Part shown: piece by piece, positions 51,839 to 64,000 of the stretch
Layout: every line of letters starts with the position of its first letter
How positions within the stretch are numbered: position 1 is the first letter of the stretch
DNA from: Hydractinia symbiolongicarpus
Lineage: Eukaryota; Cnidaria; Hydrozoa; Anthoathecata; Hydractiniidae
Assembly: GCF_029227915.1 (NCBI RefSeq)
Contig: NC_079881.1
Coordinates: 24,343,501 to 24,407,500 of the forward strand
Length of the DNA stretch: 64,000 bases
Reading direction: 5' to 3'
The notes under the pieces: generated by a model
Told to the model about the DNA's origin: nothing
The model's input: the letters and a program-made list of their open reading frames with translations, nothing else
Database searches by the model: none
Program-made: the position numbers and the translations under genes

Positions 51839-54146
51839 TATACCGCTAGAAATTCAATGAAATGTAGTTTTGGAAACTGTTCCTATTTATTCAGCGCGTG
51901 CTTACGGCCAGGATTGGTCCCACAGTAAGAAATGACTTATTTATCTAAATTTTTAAATGAAGCGCTACCACAGCGCCCAGTGTAATCGATGAATTCCATC
52001 AATCACGTCAAATTAAGAAGAATGTTAATTCTTGGGATCCTATTGCCTCAGTTATCACATTTATCAGGTCACAGTCCAAAGTTAGTTCAATTAAGTCCCA
52101 CAGTCAATCGTTTGACTGTTAAAAGCGATTCAACCTAGTAATATCAGAAAAATATCGCTAAATACATGTTAGTACGAATATGTGACCCAACCGTTGTAAC
52201 TCAAACGGACTGACACCGTTAGAAATTCAATGAAATGTAGTTTTTGAACCCGTCGCTATTTCTTCAGCGCGCGCTAACGGCTAGGATTGGTCCCACAGTA
52301 AAAAATGACTTTCTTTTCTTAATTTTTAAATGAAGCGCTACCACAGCGCCCAATGTAATCGCTGAGTTTCGGCAATCATGTCAAATTATGAGCAATGTTA
52401 CTTCTTGGAGTCCAATTGTCTCACTTTCACATTTATAAGGTCACAGTCCAAAGTTAGTTCAATTAAATTCCACAGGAAGTCATTTCAATGTTAAAAGCGA
52501 TACAACTTAGTAATATCGGAAAAAAATCACTAACTACATGTTGGTACGACTATGTGACGCAACTGTTGTAACTCAAACCGGTTGACACCGTTAGAAAGTC
52601 AATGAAATGTAGTTTTGGAAACTGTCTCTACTTCTTCAGCACGAACTAACGGCTAGGATTGGTCCCACAGTAAAGAATGACTTATTTATCTTAATTTTTA
52701 TATGAAGCGCTACAACAGCGCCCAGTGTAATCGCTGAGTTCCAGCAATCATGTCAAGTTAAGAACAACGTTATTTCTTGTAGTCAAACTGGCTTATTTAT
52801 CACATTTACAAGGTCAAAGTGCACAATCAGTTCAATTTAGTCCCACAGTCAAACGTTTCACTGTTAAAAGCGAGGCAACCTAGTAATATCCGAACACTAT
52901 CGCTAAATACATGTTAGTACGAATATGTGACACAACCATTGTAACTCAAAATGACTGACACCGTTAGCAAGTCAATGAAATGTAGTTTCTGAAACTGTTG
53001 CTATTTCTTCAGCGCCCGATAACGGCTTGGATTGGTCCCACAGTAAAGAATAAATTATCTATCTAAATTTTTAAATGAAGCGCTACCACAGCGCCCAGTG
53101 TAATCGCTGAATTCCATCAATCACGTCAAATTAAGAAGAATGTTAATTTTTGGGATCCTATTGCCTCATTTATCACATTTATCAGGTCACAGTCCAAAGT
53201 TAGTTCAATTAAGTCCCACAGTCAATCGTTTCACTGTTAAAAGCGATGCAACCTGGTAATATCAGAAAAATATCGCTAAATACATGTTTGTACGAATATG
53301 TGACCCAACCGTTGTAACTCAAACGGACTGACACCGTTAGGAAGTCAATGAAATGTAGTTTTTAAAACTGTTGCTATTTCTTCAGCGCGCAATAACGGCG
53401 AGGATTGGTCCAACAGTAAAGAATGACTTATCTATCTAAATTTTTAAATGAAGCACTATCACAGCGCCCAGTGTAATCGCTGAGTTCCGGCAATCATGTC
53501 AAATTAAGAAGAATGTTATGTCTTGGAGTCCAGTTGACTCACTTATGACATTTATAAGGTCACAGTCCAAAGTTAGTTCAATTAAGTTCCACAGGCAATC
53601 GTTTCACTGGTAAAAGCGGTACAACTTAGTAATGTCGGAAAAAAATCACTAACTACATGTTGGTACGAAAATGTGACGCAACTGTTGTAACTCAAACGGA
53701 CTGACACCGTTAGAAAGTCGATGAAATGTAGTTTTTGAAACTGTCTCTATTTCTTCAGCGCAAACTAAGGGCTAGGATTGGTCCCACAGTAAAAAATGAC
53801 TTACTTATCTTAATTTTTAAATAATGCGCTACCACAGCGCCCAGTGTAATCGCTGAGTTCCAGCAATCACATCAAGTTAAGAACAATGGTATTTCTTGGG
53901 GTCCAGTTGGCTCACTTATCACATTTATATAGTCACAGTTCAGAATGAGTTCAAAGAAGTCCCATAGTCAATCGTTTCACTGTTAAAGGCGATAGAACTT
54001 AGTAATATCGGAAAAAAAAATCTAATCACATGTTGGTACGAATATGTGACGCAACCGTTGTAACTCAAACGGATTGACACCGTTAGAAAGTCAATAAAAT
54101 GTGGTTTTGGAAACTGTCTGTACTTCTTCAGCGCGCACTAACGGCT

Positions 54147-54457
54147 GATAGCCTTGCGGTAGAGCGTTCGCTTTCATTGCGGGAGGTCTTTGGTTCAAAC
54201 CCTGGCCGAGTCATGCCAGAGACGATAAAAGTGTGAATCTATCCTTTCTGCTTAGCGTTCAGCATGAGAATAGGATTGATATCTTAGGCGGTTGTCTAGT
54301 TGAGCGATTGCTGTGCTTTTACGACTTTCGTAGCTCAAATGGGAGCTTTAAATGCGCTAGGACCGCCTTTGCAGGACCCTCGTTGATAGCAGTACCAATA
54401 GGAACTGATGAGGCTATCCTGGGTAAATAAAAGTAAATAATAGTAATAATCATAATA
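54147..54457 (+). mobile_element. tRNA-derived SINE, copy 7
   Basis: Same element and insertion point. The A box carries one change (TGCGGTAGAGCG), the anticodon-arm region reads CATTGCGGG, and the tail begins TAAATAAAAGTAAATAAT. The B box GGTTCAAACCC is intact. An internal T4 run is present at GCTTTTACG. Confidence 0.87.
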
Positions 54458-55945
54458 ATTGGTCCCACAGTAAAAAATGGTTTATTTATCTTAATTTTCC
54501 AATAAAGTGCTACCACAGCACCCAGTGTAATCGCTGAATTCCAGCAATCATGTTAAATTAAGAGCAACGTTATTTCTTGTAGTCAAACTGGCTTATTTAT
54601 CACATTTATAAGGTCAAAGTCCACAATCAGTTCAATTAAGTCCCACAGTCAAACGTTTCACTGTTAAAAGCGATGCAACCTAGTAATATCCGAACACTAT
54701 CGCTAAATATATGTTGGTACAATTATGTGACGCAACCGTTGTAACTCAAACGGATTTATACCGCTAGAAAGTCAATGACATGTAGTTTTGGAAACTGTTC
54801 CTATTTATTCATCGCGTGCCCACGGCCAGGATTGGTCCCACAGTAAGAAATGACTTATTTATCTAAATTTTTAAATGAAGCGCTACCACAGCGCCCAGTG
54901 TAATCGCTGAATTTCGGCAATCATCTCAAATTAAGAAGAATGTTACTTCTTGGAGTCCAATTGTCTCACTTATCACACTTATAAGTTCACAGTCCAAAAT
55001 CGGTTCAATTAAGTCCCACAGTCGGTCGTTTCACTGATAAAAGCGATGCAACCTAGTAATATCCGAACAGTATCGCTAAATACATGTTAGTACGAATATG
55101 TGACACAACCATTGTAACTCAAAATGACTGACACCGTTAGCAAGTCAATGAAATGTAGTTTTTGAAACTGTTGCTATTTCTTCAGCGCGCGATAACGGCT
55201 TGGATTGGTCCCACAGTAAAGAATGAATTATCTATCTAAATTTTTAAATGAAGCACTATCACAGCGCCCAGTGTAATCGCTGAGTTCTGGCAATCACGTC
55301 AAATTAAGAAGAATGTTATTTCTTGGAGTCCAATTGTCTCACTTTCACATTTATAAGGTCACAGTCTAAAGTTAGTTCAATTAAATTCCACAGGAAATCG
55401 TTTCAATGTTAAAAGCGATACAACTTAGTAATATCGGAAAAAAATCACTAACTACATGTTTGTACCAATATGTGACCCAACCGTTGTAACTCAAACGGAC
55501 TGACACCGTTAGGAAGTCAATGAAATGTAGTTTTTAAAACTGTTGCTATTTCTTCAGCGCGCAATAACGGCGAGGATTGGTCCAACAGTAAAGAATGACT
55601 TATCTATCTAACTTTTTAAATGAAGCACTATCACAGCGCCCAGTGTAATCGCTGAGTTCCGGCAATCATGTCAAATTAAGAAGAATGTTATGTCTTGGAG
55701 TCCAGTTGACTCACTTATGACATTTATAAGGTCACAGTTCAGAATGAGTTCAAATAAGTCCCATAGTCAATCGTTTCACTGTTAAAGGCGATAGAACTTA
55801 GTAATATCGGAAAAAAATATCTAAACACATGTTGGTACGAATATGTGACGCAACCGTTGTAACTCAAACGGATTGACACCGTTAGAAAGTCAATAAAATG
55901 TTGTTTTGGAAACTGTCTGTACTTCTACAGCGCGCACTAACGGCT

Positions 55946-56256
55946 GATAGCCTTGTGGTAGAGCGTTCGCTTTCAGTGCGGGAGGTCTTCGGTTCTAACC
56001 CTGGCCGAGTCATGCCAGAGACGATAAAAGTGTGAATCTATCCTTTCTGCTTAGCGTTCAGCATGAGAATAAGATTGATATCTTAGGCGGTTGTCTAGTT
56101 GAGCTATTGCTGTGCTTTTACGACTTTTGTAGCTCAAATGGGAGCTTTAAATGCGCTAGGACCGCCTTTGCAGGACCCTCGTTGATAGCAGTACCAATAG
56201 GAACTGATGAGGCTATCCTGGGTAAATAATAGTAAATAATAGTAATAATCATAATA
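55946..56256 (+). mobile_element. tRNA-derived SINE, copy 8
   Basis: Same element and insertion point. The B box is altered (GGTTCTAACCC), the body carries GAGCTATTGC and two T4 runs, and the flanking unit reads GGTCCGGCAG. Promoter strength is probably reduced. The satellite beyond the tail has CTACAACAGCGC, the mirror of GCGCTGTTGTAGCGC beside left-arm copies 1-3, which supports descent from the same ancestral block. Confidence 0.87.
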
Positions 56257-57662
56257 ATTGGTCCGGCAGTAAAAAATGACTTATTTATCTTAATTTTTCA
56301 ATAAAGCGCTACAACAGCGCCCAGTGTAATCGCTGAGTTCCATCAATCATGTCAAATTAAGAAGAATGTTTTTTCTTGGAGTCCAATTGTCTCACTTTCA
56401 CATTTATAAGGTCACAGTCTAAAGTTAGTTCAATTAAATTCCACAGGAAATCGTTTCAATGTTAAAAGCGATACAACTTAGTAATATCGGAAAAAAATCA
56501 CTAACTACATGTTTGTACGACTATGTGACGCAACCGTTGTAACTCAAACCGATTGACACAGTTAGAAAGTCAATGAAAGGTAGTTTTGGAAACTGTCTCT
56601 ACTTCTTCAGCACGAACTAACGGCTAGGATTGGTCCCACAGTAAAAAATGGTTTATTTATCTTAATTTTCAAATAAAGTGCTACCACAGCACCCAGTGTA
56701 ATCGCTGAGTTCCAGCAATCATGTCAAATTAAGAGCAACGTTATTTCTTGTAGTCAAACTGGCTTATTTATCACATTTATAAGGTCAAAGTCCACAATCA
56801 GTTCAATTAAGTCCCACAGTCAACCGTTTCACTGTTAAAAGCGATGCAACCTAGTAATATCCGAACACTATCGCTAAATATATGTTGGTACAATTATGTG
56901 ACGCAACCGTTGTAACTCAAACGGACTTATACCGCTAGAAAGTCAATGGCATGTAGTTTTGGAAACTGTTCCTATTTATTCATCGCGTGCCCACGGCCAG
57001 GATTGGCCCCACAGTAAGAAATGACTTATTTATCTAAATTTTTAAATGAAGCGCTACCACAGCGCCCAGTGTAATCGCTGAATTCCAGCAATCATGTCAA
57101 ATTAAGAAAAATTTTATTTCTTGGGGTCCAATTGTCTCATTTATCACATTTATCAGGTCACAGTCCAAAGTTAGTTCATTAAGTCCCGCAGTCAATTGTT
57201 TCGCTTTTAAAAGCGATGCAACCTAGTAATATCAGAAAAATATCGCTAAATACATGTTAGTACGAATTTGTGACGCAACTGTTGTAACTCAAACGGACTG
57301 ACACCGTTAGAAAGTCGATGAAATGTAGTTTTTGAAACTGTCTCTATTTCTTCAGCGCGCGCTAACAGCTAGGATTGGTTCCACAGTAAAAAATGACTTT
57401 CTTTTCTTAACTTTTAAATGAAGCGCTACCACAGGGCCCAGTGTGATCGCTGAATTTCGGCAATCATCTCAAATTAAGAAGAATGTTACTTCTTGGAGTC
57501 CAATTGTCTCACTTATCACACTTATAAGGTCACAGTCCAAAATCGGTTCAATTAAGTCCCACAGTCGGTCGTTTCACTCTTAAAAGGGATGTAACCTAGT
57601 AATAGCGAAAAAATATCGCTAAATACATGTTGGTACGAATATGTGACGCAACCGTTGTAACT

Positions 57663-58658
57663 CAAACGGATTGATACCGCTAGAAAGTGAATGAAATTTG
57701 GTTTTTGAAACTGTTCTTATTTATTCAGCGCGTGCTAACGGCCAGGATTGGTCCCACAGTAATTATGATTTATTTATCTAAGTTTTTAAATGAAGCGCTA
57801 CCACAGCGCCCATTGTAATCGTGGAATTCCATCAATCATGTCAAATTAGGAGGAATGTTATTTCTGGGTGTCTAATTGGCTCATTTATCACATTTATAAG
57901 GTCACAGTCCAAAACCAGTTCATTTAAGTGCCACAGTCAATCGTTTCACTGATAAAATCGATACAACCTAGTAATATGAAAAAAATATGGCTAAATACAA
58001 GTTTGTACGAATATGTCACGCAACCGTTGTAACTGAAGCGGATTGATACCGGTAGAAAGTCAATGAAGTGCGGTTTTGGAAACTGTCGCTATTTCTTCTG
58101 CGCCCGATAACGGCTAGGATTCGTCCTACGGTAAAGAATGACTTATTTATCTAAATTTTTAAATGAAGCGCTACCACAGCGCCCAGTGCAATCGCTGAAT
58201 TCCGGCAATCACGTCAAATTAAGAAGAATGTTATTTCTTGGGGTCCAATATTCTCATTTATAAGGTCAAAGTCTACAATCAGTTCAATTAAGTCCCACAG
58301 TCAAACGTTTCACTGTTAAAAGCGATGCAGCCTAGTAATAACCGAACACTATCGCTAAATACATGTTGGTACAAATATGTGACGCAACCGTTGTAACTCA
58401 AACGGATTTATACCGCTAGAAATTCAATGAAATGTAGTTTTGGAAACTGTTCCTATTTATTCAGCGCGTGCTTACGGCCAGGATTGGTCCCACAGTAAGA
58501 AATGACTTATTTATCTAAAGTTTTAAATGAAGCGCTACCACAGCGCCCAGTGTAATCGCTGAATTCCATCAATCACGTCAAATTAAGAAGAATGTTAATT
58601 CTTGGGATCCTATTGCCTCAGTTATCACATTTATCAGGTCACAGTCCAAAGTTAGTTC
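57663..58658 (-). repeat. Segmental duplication C, second copy, with divergent unit
   Basis: Partner of 49,605-50,600. After about 58,658 it stops following that copy and follows 52,088 onward instead (offset about 6,570 bp, shared CGTTTGACTGTTAAAAGCG). The right arm here is a patchwork of two sources. Confidence 0.83.
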
Positions 58659-60685
58659 AATTAAGTCCCACAGTCAATCGTTTGACTGTTAAAAGCGATT
58701 CAACCTAGTAATATCAAAAAAATATCGCTAAATACATGTTAGTACGAATATGTGACCCAACCCCTTGTAACTCAAACGGACTGACACCGGTAGAAATTCA
58801 ATGAAATGTAGTTTTTGAACCCGTCGCTATTTCTTCAGCGCGCGCTAACGGCTAGGATTGGTCCCACAGTAAAAAATGACTTTCTTTTCTTAATTTTTAA
58901 ATGAAGCGCTACCACAGCGCCCAATGTAATCGCTGAGTTTCGGCAATCATGTCAAATTATGAGGAATGTTACTTCTTGGAGTCCAATTGTCTCACTTATC
59001 ACACTTATAAGGTCACAGTCCAAAATCAGTTCAGTTAAGTGCCACAGTCAATCGTTTCACTGTTAAAAGCGATACAACCTAGTAATATCAGAAAAACATC
59101 CCTAAATACATGTTGGTACGAAAATGTGACGCAACCGTTGGAACTCAAACGAATTTTTACCACTAGAAATTCAATGAAATTTAGTTTTGGAAACTGTTCC
59201 TATTTACTCAGCGCACGCTAACGGCTAGGATTGATCCCACAGTAAAATTGACTGATTTACCTAAATTTTTAAATGAAGCGCTACCACAGCGCCCAGTGTA
59301 ATCGCTGAGTTCCGGCAATCATGTCAAATTAAGAAGAATGTTATTTCTTGGAGTCCAGTTGACGCACTTATGACATTTATAAGGTCTCAGTCCAAAGTTG
59401 GTTCAATTAAGTTCCACAGGCAATCGTTTTACTGTTAAAAGCGATACAACTTAGTAATATCGGAAAAAAATCACTAACTACATGTTGGTACAAATATGTG
59501 ACGCAACTGTTGTAACTCAAACGGACTGACACCGTTAGAAAGTCGATGAAATGCAGTTTTTGAAACTGTCTCTAGTTCTTCAGCGCGAACTAAGGGCTAG
59601 GATTGGTCCCACAGTAAAAAATTACTTACTTATCTTAATTTTTAAATAAAGCGCTACCACAGCGCCCAGTGTAATCGCTGAGTTCTAGTAATCACCTCAA
59701 ATTAAGAACAATGGTATTTCTTGGGATCCAGTTGTCTCACTTATCACATTTATCAGGTCACAGTCCAAAGTTAGTTCAATTAAGTCCCACAGTCAATCGT
59801 TTGACTGTTAAAAGCGATTCAACCTAGTAATATCAAAAAAATATCGCTAAATACATGTTAGTACGAATATGTGACCCAACCGTTGTATCTCAAACGGACT
59901 GACACCGTTAGAAATTCAATGAAATGTAGTTTTTGAACCCGTCGCTATTTCTTCAGCGCGCGCTAACGGCTTGGATTGGTCCCACAGTAAAGAATGAATT
60001 ATCTATCTAAATTTTTAAATGAAGCACTATCACAGCGCCCAGTGTAATCGCTGAGTTCTGGCAATCACGTCAAATTAAGAAGAATGTTTTTTCTTGGAGT
60101 CCAATTGTCTCACTTTCACATTTATAAGGTCACAGTCTAAAGTTAGTTCAATTAAATTCCACAGGAAATCGTTTCAATGTTAAAAGCGATACAACTTAGT
60201 AATATCGGAAAAAAATCACTAACTACATGTTGGTACGACTATGTGACGCAACCGTTGTAACTCAAATCGATTGACACAGTTAGAAAGTCAATGAAAGGTA
60301 GTTTTGGAAACTGTCTCTACTTTTTCAGCACGAACTAACGGCTAGGATTGGTCCCACAGTAAAAAATGGTTTATTTATCTCAATTTTCAAATAAAGTGCT
60401 ACCACAGCACCCAGTGTAATCGCTGAGTTCCAGCAATCATGTCAAATTAAAAGCAACGTTATTTCTTGTAGTCAAACTGGCTTATTTATCACATTTATAA
60501 GGTCAAAGTCCACAATCAGTTCAATTAAGTCCCACAGTCAAACGTTTCACTGTTAAAAGCGATGCAACCTAGTAATATCCGAACACTATCGCTAAATATA
60601 TGTTGGTACAATTATGTGACGCAACCGTTGTAACTCAAACGGATTTATACCGCTAGAAAGTAAATGACATGTAGTTTTTGAAACT

Positions 60686-62631
60686 GTCTCTACTTCTTCA
60701 GCGCGAACTAACGGCCAAGATTGGTCCCACAGCAAAAAATGACTTATTTATCTAAGTTTTAAAGTGAAGCGCTACCACAGCGCCCGGTGCAATCGCTGAG
60801 TTCCGGCAATCACGTCAAATTAAGAATGATTGTTAATTCTTGGGGTCCAATTGTCTCATTTATCACATTTATCAGGTCACAGTCCAAATTTAATTCAATT
60901 AAGTCCCACAGTCAATCGTTTCACTGTTAAAAGCGATGCAACCTGGTAATATCAGAAAAATATCGCTAAATACATGTTTGTACGAATATGTGACCCAACC
61001 GTTGTAACTCAAACGGACTGACACTGTTAGGACGTCAATGAAATGTAGTTTTTAAAACTGTTGCTATTTTTTCAGCGTGCAATAACGGCGAGGATTGGCC
61101 CAACAGTAAAAAATGACTTATCTATCTAAATTTTTAAAGTGAAGCGCTACCACAGCGCCCGGTGCAATCGCTGAGTTCCGGCAATCACGTCAAATTAAGA
61201 AGAATGTTATGTCTTGGAGTCCAGTTGACTCACTTATGACATTTATAAGGTCACAGTCCAGAGTTAGTTCAATTAAGTTCCACAGGCAATCGTTTCACTG
61301 TTAAAAGCGGTACAACTTAGTAATATCGGAAAAAAATCACTAACTACATGTTGGTACGAAAATGTGACGCAACTGTTGCAACTCAAACGGACTGGCACCG
61401 TTAGAAAGTCGATGAAATGTAGTTTTTGAAACTGTCTCTATTTCTTTAGGGCGAACTAAGGGCTAGGATTGGTCCCACAGTAAAAAATTACTTACTTATC
61501 TTAATTTTTAAATAAAGCGCTACCACAGCGCCCAGTGTAATCGCTGAGTTCCAGTAATCACCTCAAATTAAGAACAATGGTATTTCTTGGGATCCAGTTG
61601 GCTCACTTATCACATTTATAAAGTCACAGTCCAGAATGAGTTCAAATAAGTCCCATAGTCAATCGTTTCACTGTTAAAAGCGGTACAACTTAGTAATATC
61701 GGAAAAAAATCACTAACTACATGTTGGTACGAAAATGTGACGCAACTGTTGTAACTCAAACGGACTGGCACCGTTAGAAAGTCGATGAAATGTAGTTTTT
61801 GAAACTGTCTCTATTTCTTTAGGGCGAACTAAGGGCTAGGATTGGTCCCACAGTAAAAAATTACTTACTTATCTTAATTTTTAAATAAAGCGCTACCACA
61901 GCGCCCAGTGTAATCGCTGAGTTCCAGTAATCACCTCAAATTAAGAACAATGGTATTTCTTGGGATCCAGTTGGCTCACTTATCACATTTATAAAGTCAC
62001 AGTCCAGAATGAGTTCAAATAAGTCCCATAGTCAATCGTTTCACTGTTAAAAGCGATGCAACCTGGTAATATCGGAAAAAGATATCTAAACACATGTTGG
62101 TACGAATATGTGACGCAACCGTTGTAACTTAAACGAATTGACACCGTTAGAAAGTCAATGAAATGTAGTTTTGGAAACTGTCTCTACTTCTTCAGCGCGA
62201 ACTAACGGCCAGGATTGGTCCCACAGCAAAAAATGACTTATTTATCTAAGTTTTAAAGTGAAGCGCTACCACAGCGCCCGGTGCAATCGCTGAGTTCCGG
62301 CAATCACGTCAAATTAAGAATGATTGTTAATTCTTGGGGTCCAATTGTCTCATTTATCACATTTATCAGGTCACAGTCCAAATTTAATTCAATTAAGTCC
62401 CACAGTCAATCGTTTCACTGTTAAAAGCGATCCAACCTGGTAATATCAGAAAAATATCGCTAAATACATGTTTGTACGAATATGTGACCCAACCGTTGTA
62501 ACTCAAACGGACTGACACTGTTAGGACGTCAATGAAATGTAGTTTTTAAAACTGTTGCTATTTCTTCAGCGTGCAATAACGGCGAGGATTGGCCCAACAG
62601 TAAAGAATGACTTATCTATCTAAATTTTTAA
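60686..62631 (-). repeat. Tetrameric repeat, 1,494-bp offset
   Basis: 60,686-61,137 matches 62,180-62,631 at an offset of 1,494 bp (four units). Both share CCCACAGCAAAAAATGAC, GCGCCCGGTGCAATCGC, TAAGAATGATTGTTAATTC, ACTGTTAGGACGTCAATG and GGATTGGCCCAACAG. Confidence 0.8.
61300..62045 (-). repeat. Single-unit tandem duplication, 373 bp x2
   Basis: 61,300-61,672 is repeated as 61,673-62,045, with one difference noticed (GTTGCAACTC against GTTGTAACTC). Both carry TTTCTTTAGGGCGAAC (61,441 and 61,814) and CACCTCAAATTAAG. This is the most recent single-unit step visible in the window. Confidence 0.85.
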
Positions 62632-64000
62632 ATGAAGCACTATCACAGCGCCCAGTGTAATCGCTGAGTTCCGGTAATCATGTCAAATTAAGAAGAATGT
62701 TATGTCTTGGAGTCAAGTTGACTCACTTATGACATTTATAAGGTCACAGTCCAAAGTTAGTTCAATTAAGTTCCACAGGCAATCGTTTCACTGTTAAAAG
62801 CGGTACAACTTAGTAATATCGGAAAAATTTCACTAACTACATGTTGGTACGAAAATGTGACGCAACTGTTGTAACTCAAACGGACTGGCACCGTTAGAAA
62901 GTCGATGAAATGTAGTTTTTGAAACTGTCTCTATTTCTTTAGGGCGAACTAAGGGCTAGGATTGGTCCCACAGTAAAAAATGACTGACTTATCTTAATTT
63001 TTAAATAAAGCGCTACAACAGCGCCCAGTGTAATCGCTGAGTTCAAGCAATCACGTCAAATTAAGAACAATGGTATTTCTTGGGGTCCAGTTGGCTCACT
63101 TATCACATTTATAAAGTCACAGTTCAGAATGAGTTCAAATAAGTCCCATAGTCAATCGTTTCACTGTTAAAAGCGATACAACTTAGAAATATCGGAAAAA
63201 AAATATCTAAACACATGTTGGTACGAATATGTGACCCAACCCTTGTAACTCAAACGGACTGACACCGTTAGAAATTCAATGAAATGTAGTTTTTGAACCT
63301 GTCGCTATTTCTTCAGCGCGCGCTAACGGCTAGGCTTGGTCCCACAATAAAAAAAGACTTTCTTTTCTTAACTTTTAAATGAAGCGCTACCACAGCGCCC
63401 AGTGTGATCGCTGAGTTTTGGCAATCATGTCAAATTAAGAAGAATGTTATTTCTTGTAGTCCAGTTGACTCACTTATGACATTTATAAGGTCAGAGTCCA
63501 AACTTAGTTCAATTAAGTTCCACAGGCAATCGTTTCACTGTTAAAAGCGGTACAACTTAGTAATATCGGAAAAAAAACACTAACTACATGTTGGTACGAA
63601 TATGTGACCCAACCGTTGTAACTCAAACGGACTGACACCGTTAGGAAGTCAATGAAATGTAGTTTTTAAAACTGTTGCTATTTCTTCAGCGCGAACTAAC
63701 AGCTAGGATTGGTCCCACAGTAAAAAATGACTTACTTATCTTAATTTTTAAATAAAGCGCTACCACAGCGCCCAGTGTAATCACTAAGTTCCAGTAATCA
63801 CGTCAAATTAAGAACAATGGTATTTCTTGGGGTCCAGTTGGCTCACTTATTACATTTATAAAGTCACAGTCCAGAATGAGTTCAAATAAGTCCCATAGTC
63901 AATCATTTCACTGTTAAAAGCGATACAACATAGTAATATCGGAAAAGATATCTAAACACATGTTGGTACGAATATGTGACGAAACCGTTGTAACTCAAAC

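Larger units (their letters stand above)
32712..64000 (-). repeat. Satellite array, right arm, same ~373-bp units in reverse orientation
   Basis: The same repeat family as the left arm, entirely reverse-complemented: landmarks read GGATTGGTCCCACAG, CTAACGGCTAGG, CCGTTGTAACTCAAACGG and so on. The array resumes in mid-unit at AACCGTTGTAA next to the spacer and runs off the window end, so its true length is unknown. The unit classes are those of the left arm, and several private variants are shared in mirrored order, which argues for common descent by inversion. Five SINE copies lie here, all on the plus strand, so their orientation relative to the unit matches the left arm. No coding gene, RNA gene or other element is visible. 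Confidence 0.97.

Noticed and set aside
1-64000. CRISPR array
   Set aside because: Units are 373 bp, contiguous and similar throughout. There are no short repeats with unique spacers and no cas genes.
1-64000. CENP-B box within the satellite unit
   Set aside because: I looked for the TTCG...A..CGGG pattern on both strands of the main unit classes and found only partial matches such as TTCGTACCAAC, lacking the CGGG end.
1-64000. The inversion as a simple assembly or read fold-back artefact
   Set aside because: The arms differ by many substitutions, arm-specific duplications and different SINE numbers, which a fold-back copy would not show. The immediate junction still needs read support.

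Overview
This window is almost pure satellite DNA. One repeat family, about 373 bp per unit and AT-rich, fills it from end to end (roughly 165 units by length). I find no protein-coding gene. The organism is a eukaryote. The only interspersed element is a 311-bp tRNA-derived SINE with split pol III promoter boxes, and its body and tail resemble SINEs I remember from stony corals and sea anemones. An anthozoan cnidarian is therefore my best guess, held with modest confidence. I do not recognise the satellite itself.

Layout. Positions 1-32,498 are satellite units all read in one direction (here called forward). Positions 32,499-32,711 are a pyrimidine-rich, non-satellite spacer. From 32,712 to the end every unit is reversed. 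The two arms share rare variants: a 256-bp near-perfect inverted repeat beside the spacer, the same 59-bp deletion with the same linked base change at 21,920 and 41,537, and other private markers. They therefore look like one ancient head-to-head (palindromic) array, later scrambled by insertions, deletions and conversion, and not two unrelated arrays.

On top of the 373-bp period lie many longer repeats: dimers (746 bp), trimers (1,119), tetramers (1,494), pentamers (1,862), a nonamer (3,348), and multi-kilobase copies offset by 4.0, 6.6-7.4 and 8.06 kb. Eight SINE copies (three left, five right) sit at the same point of the unit, in the same orientation relative to it, and with the same flanking variants. 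They are passengers of satellite amplification from one insertion, not eight insertions.

The likely history is: SINE insertion into one unit, amplification, inversion at about 32.5 kb, then arm-specific duplications. Only one SINE copy (48,633-48,943) has intact A and B boxes and no internal T4 stop, so it is the best candidate for a pol III transcript in the array.
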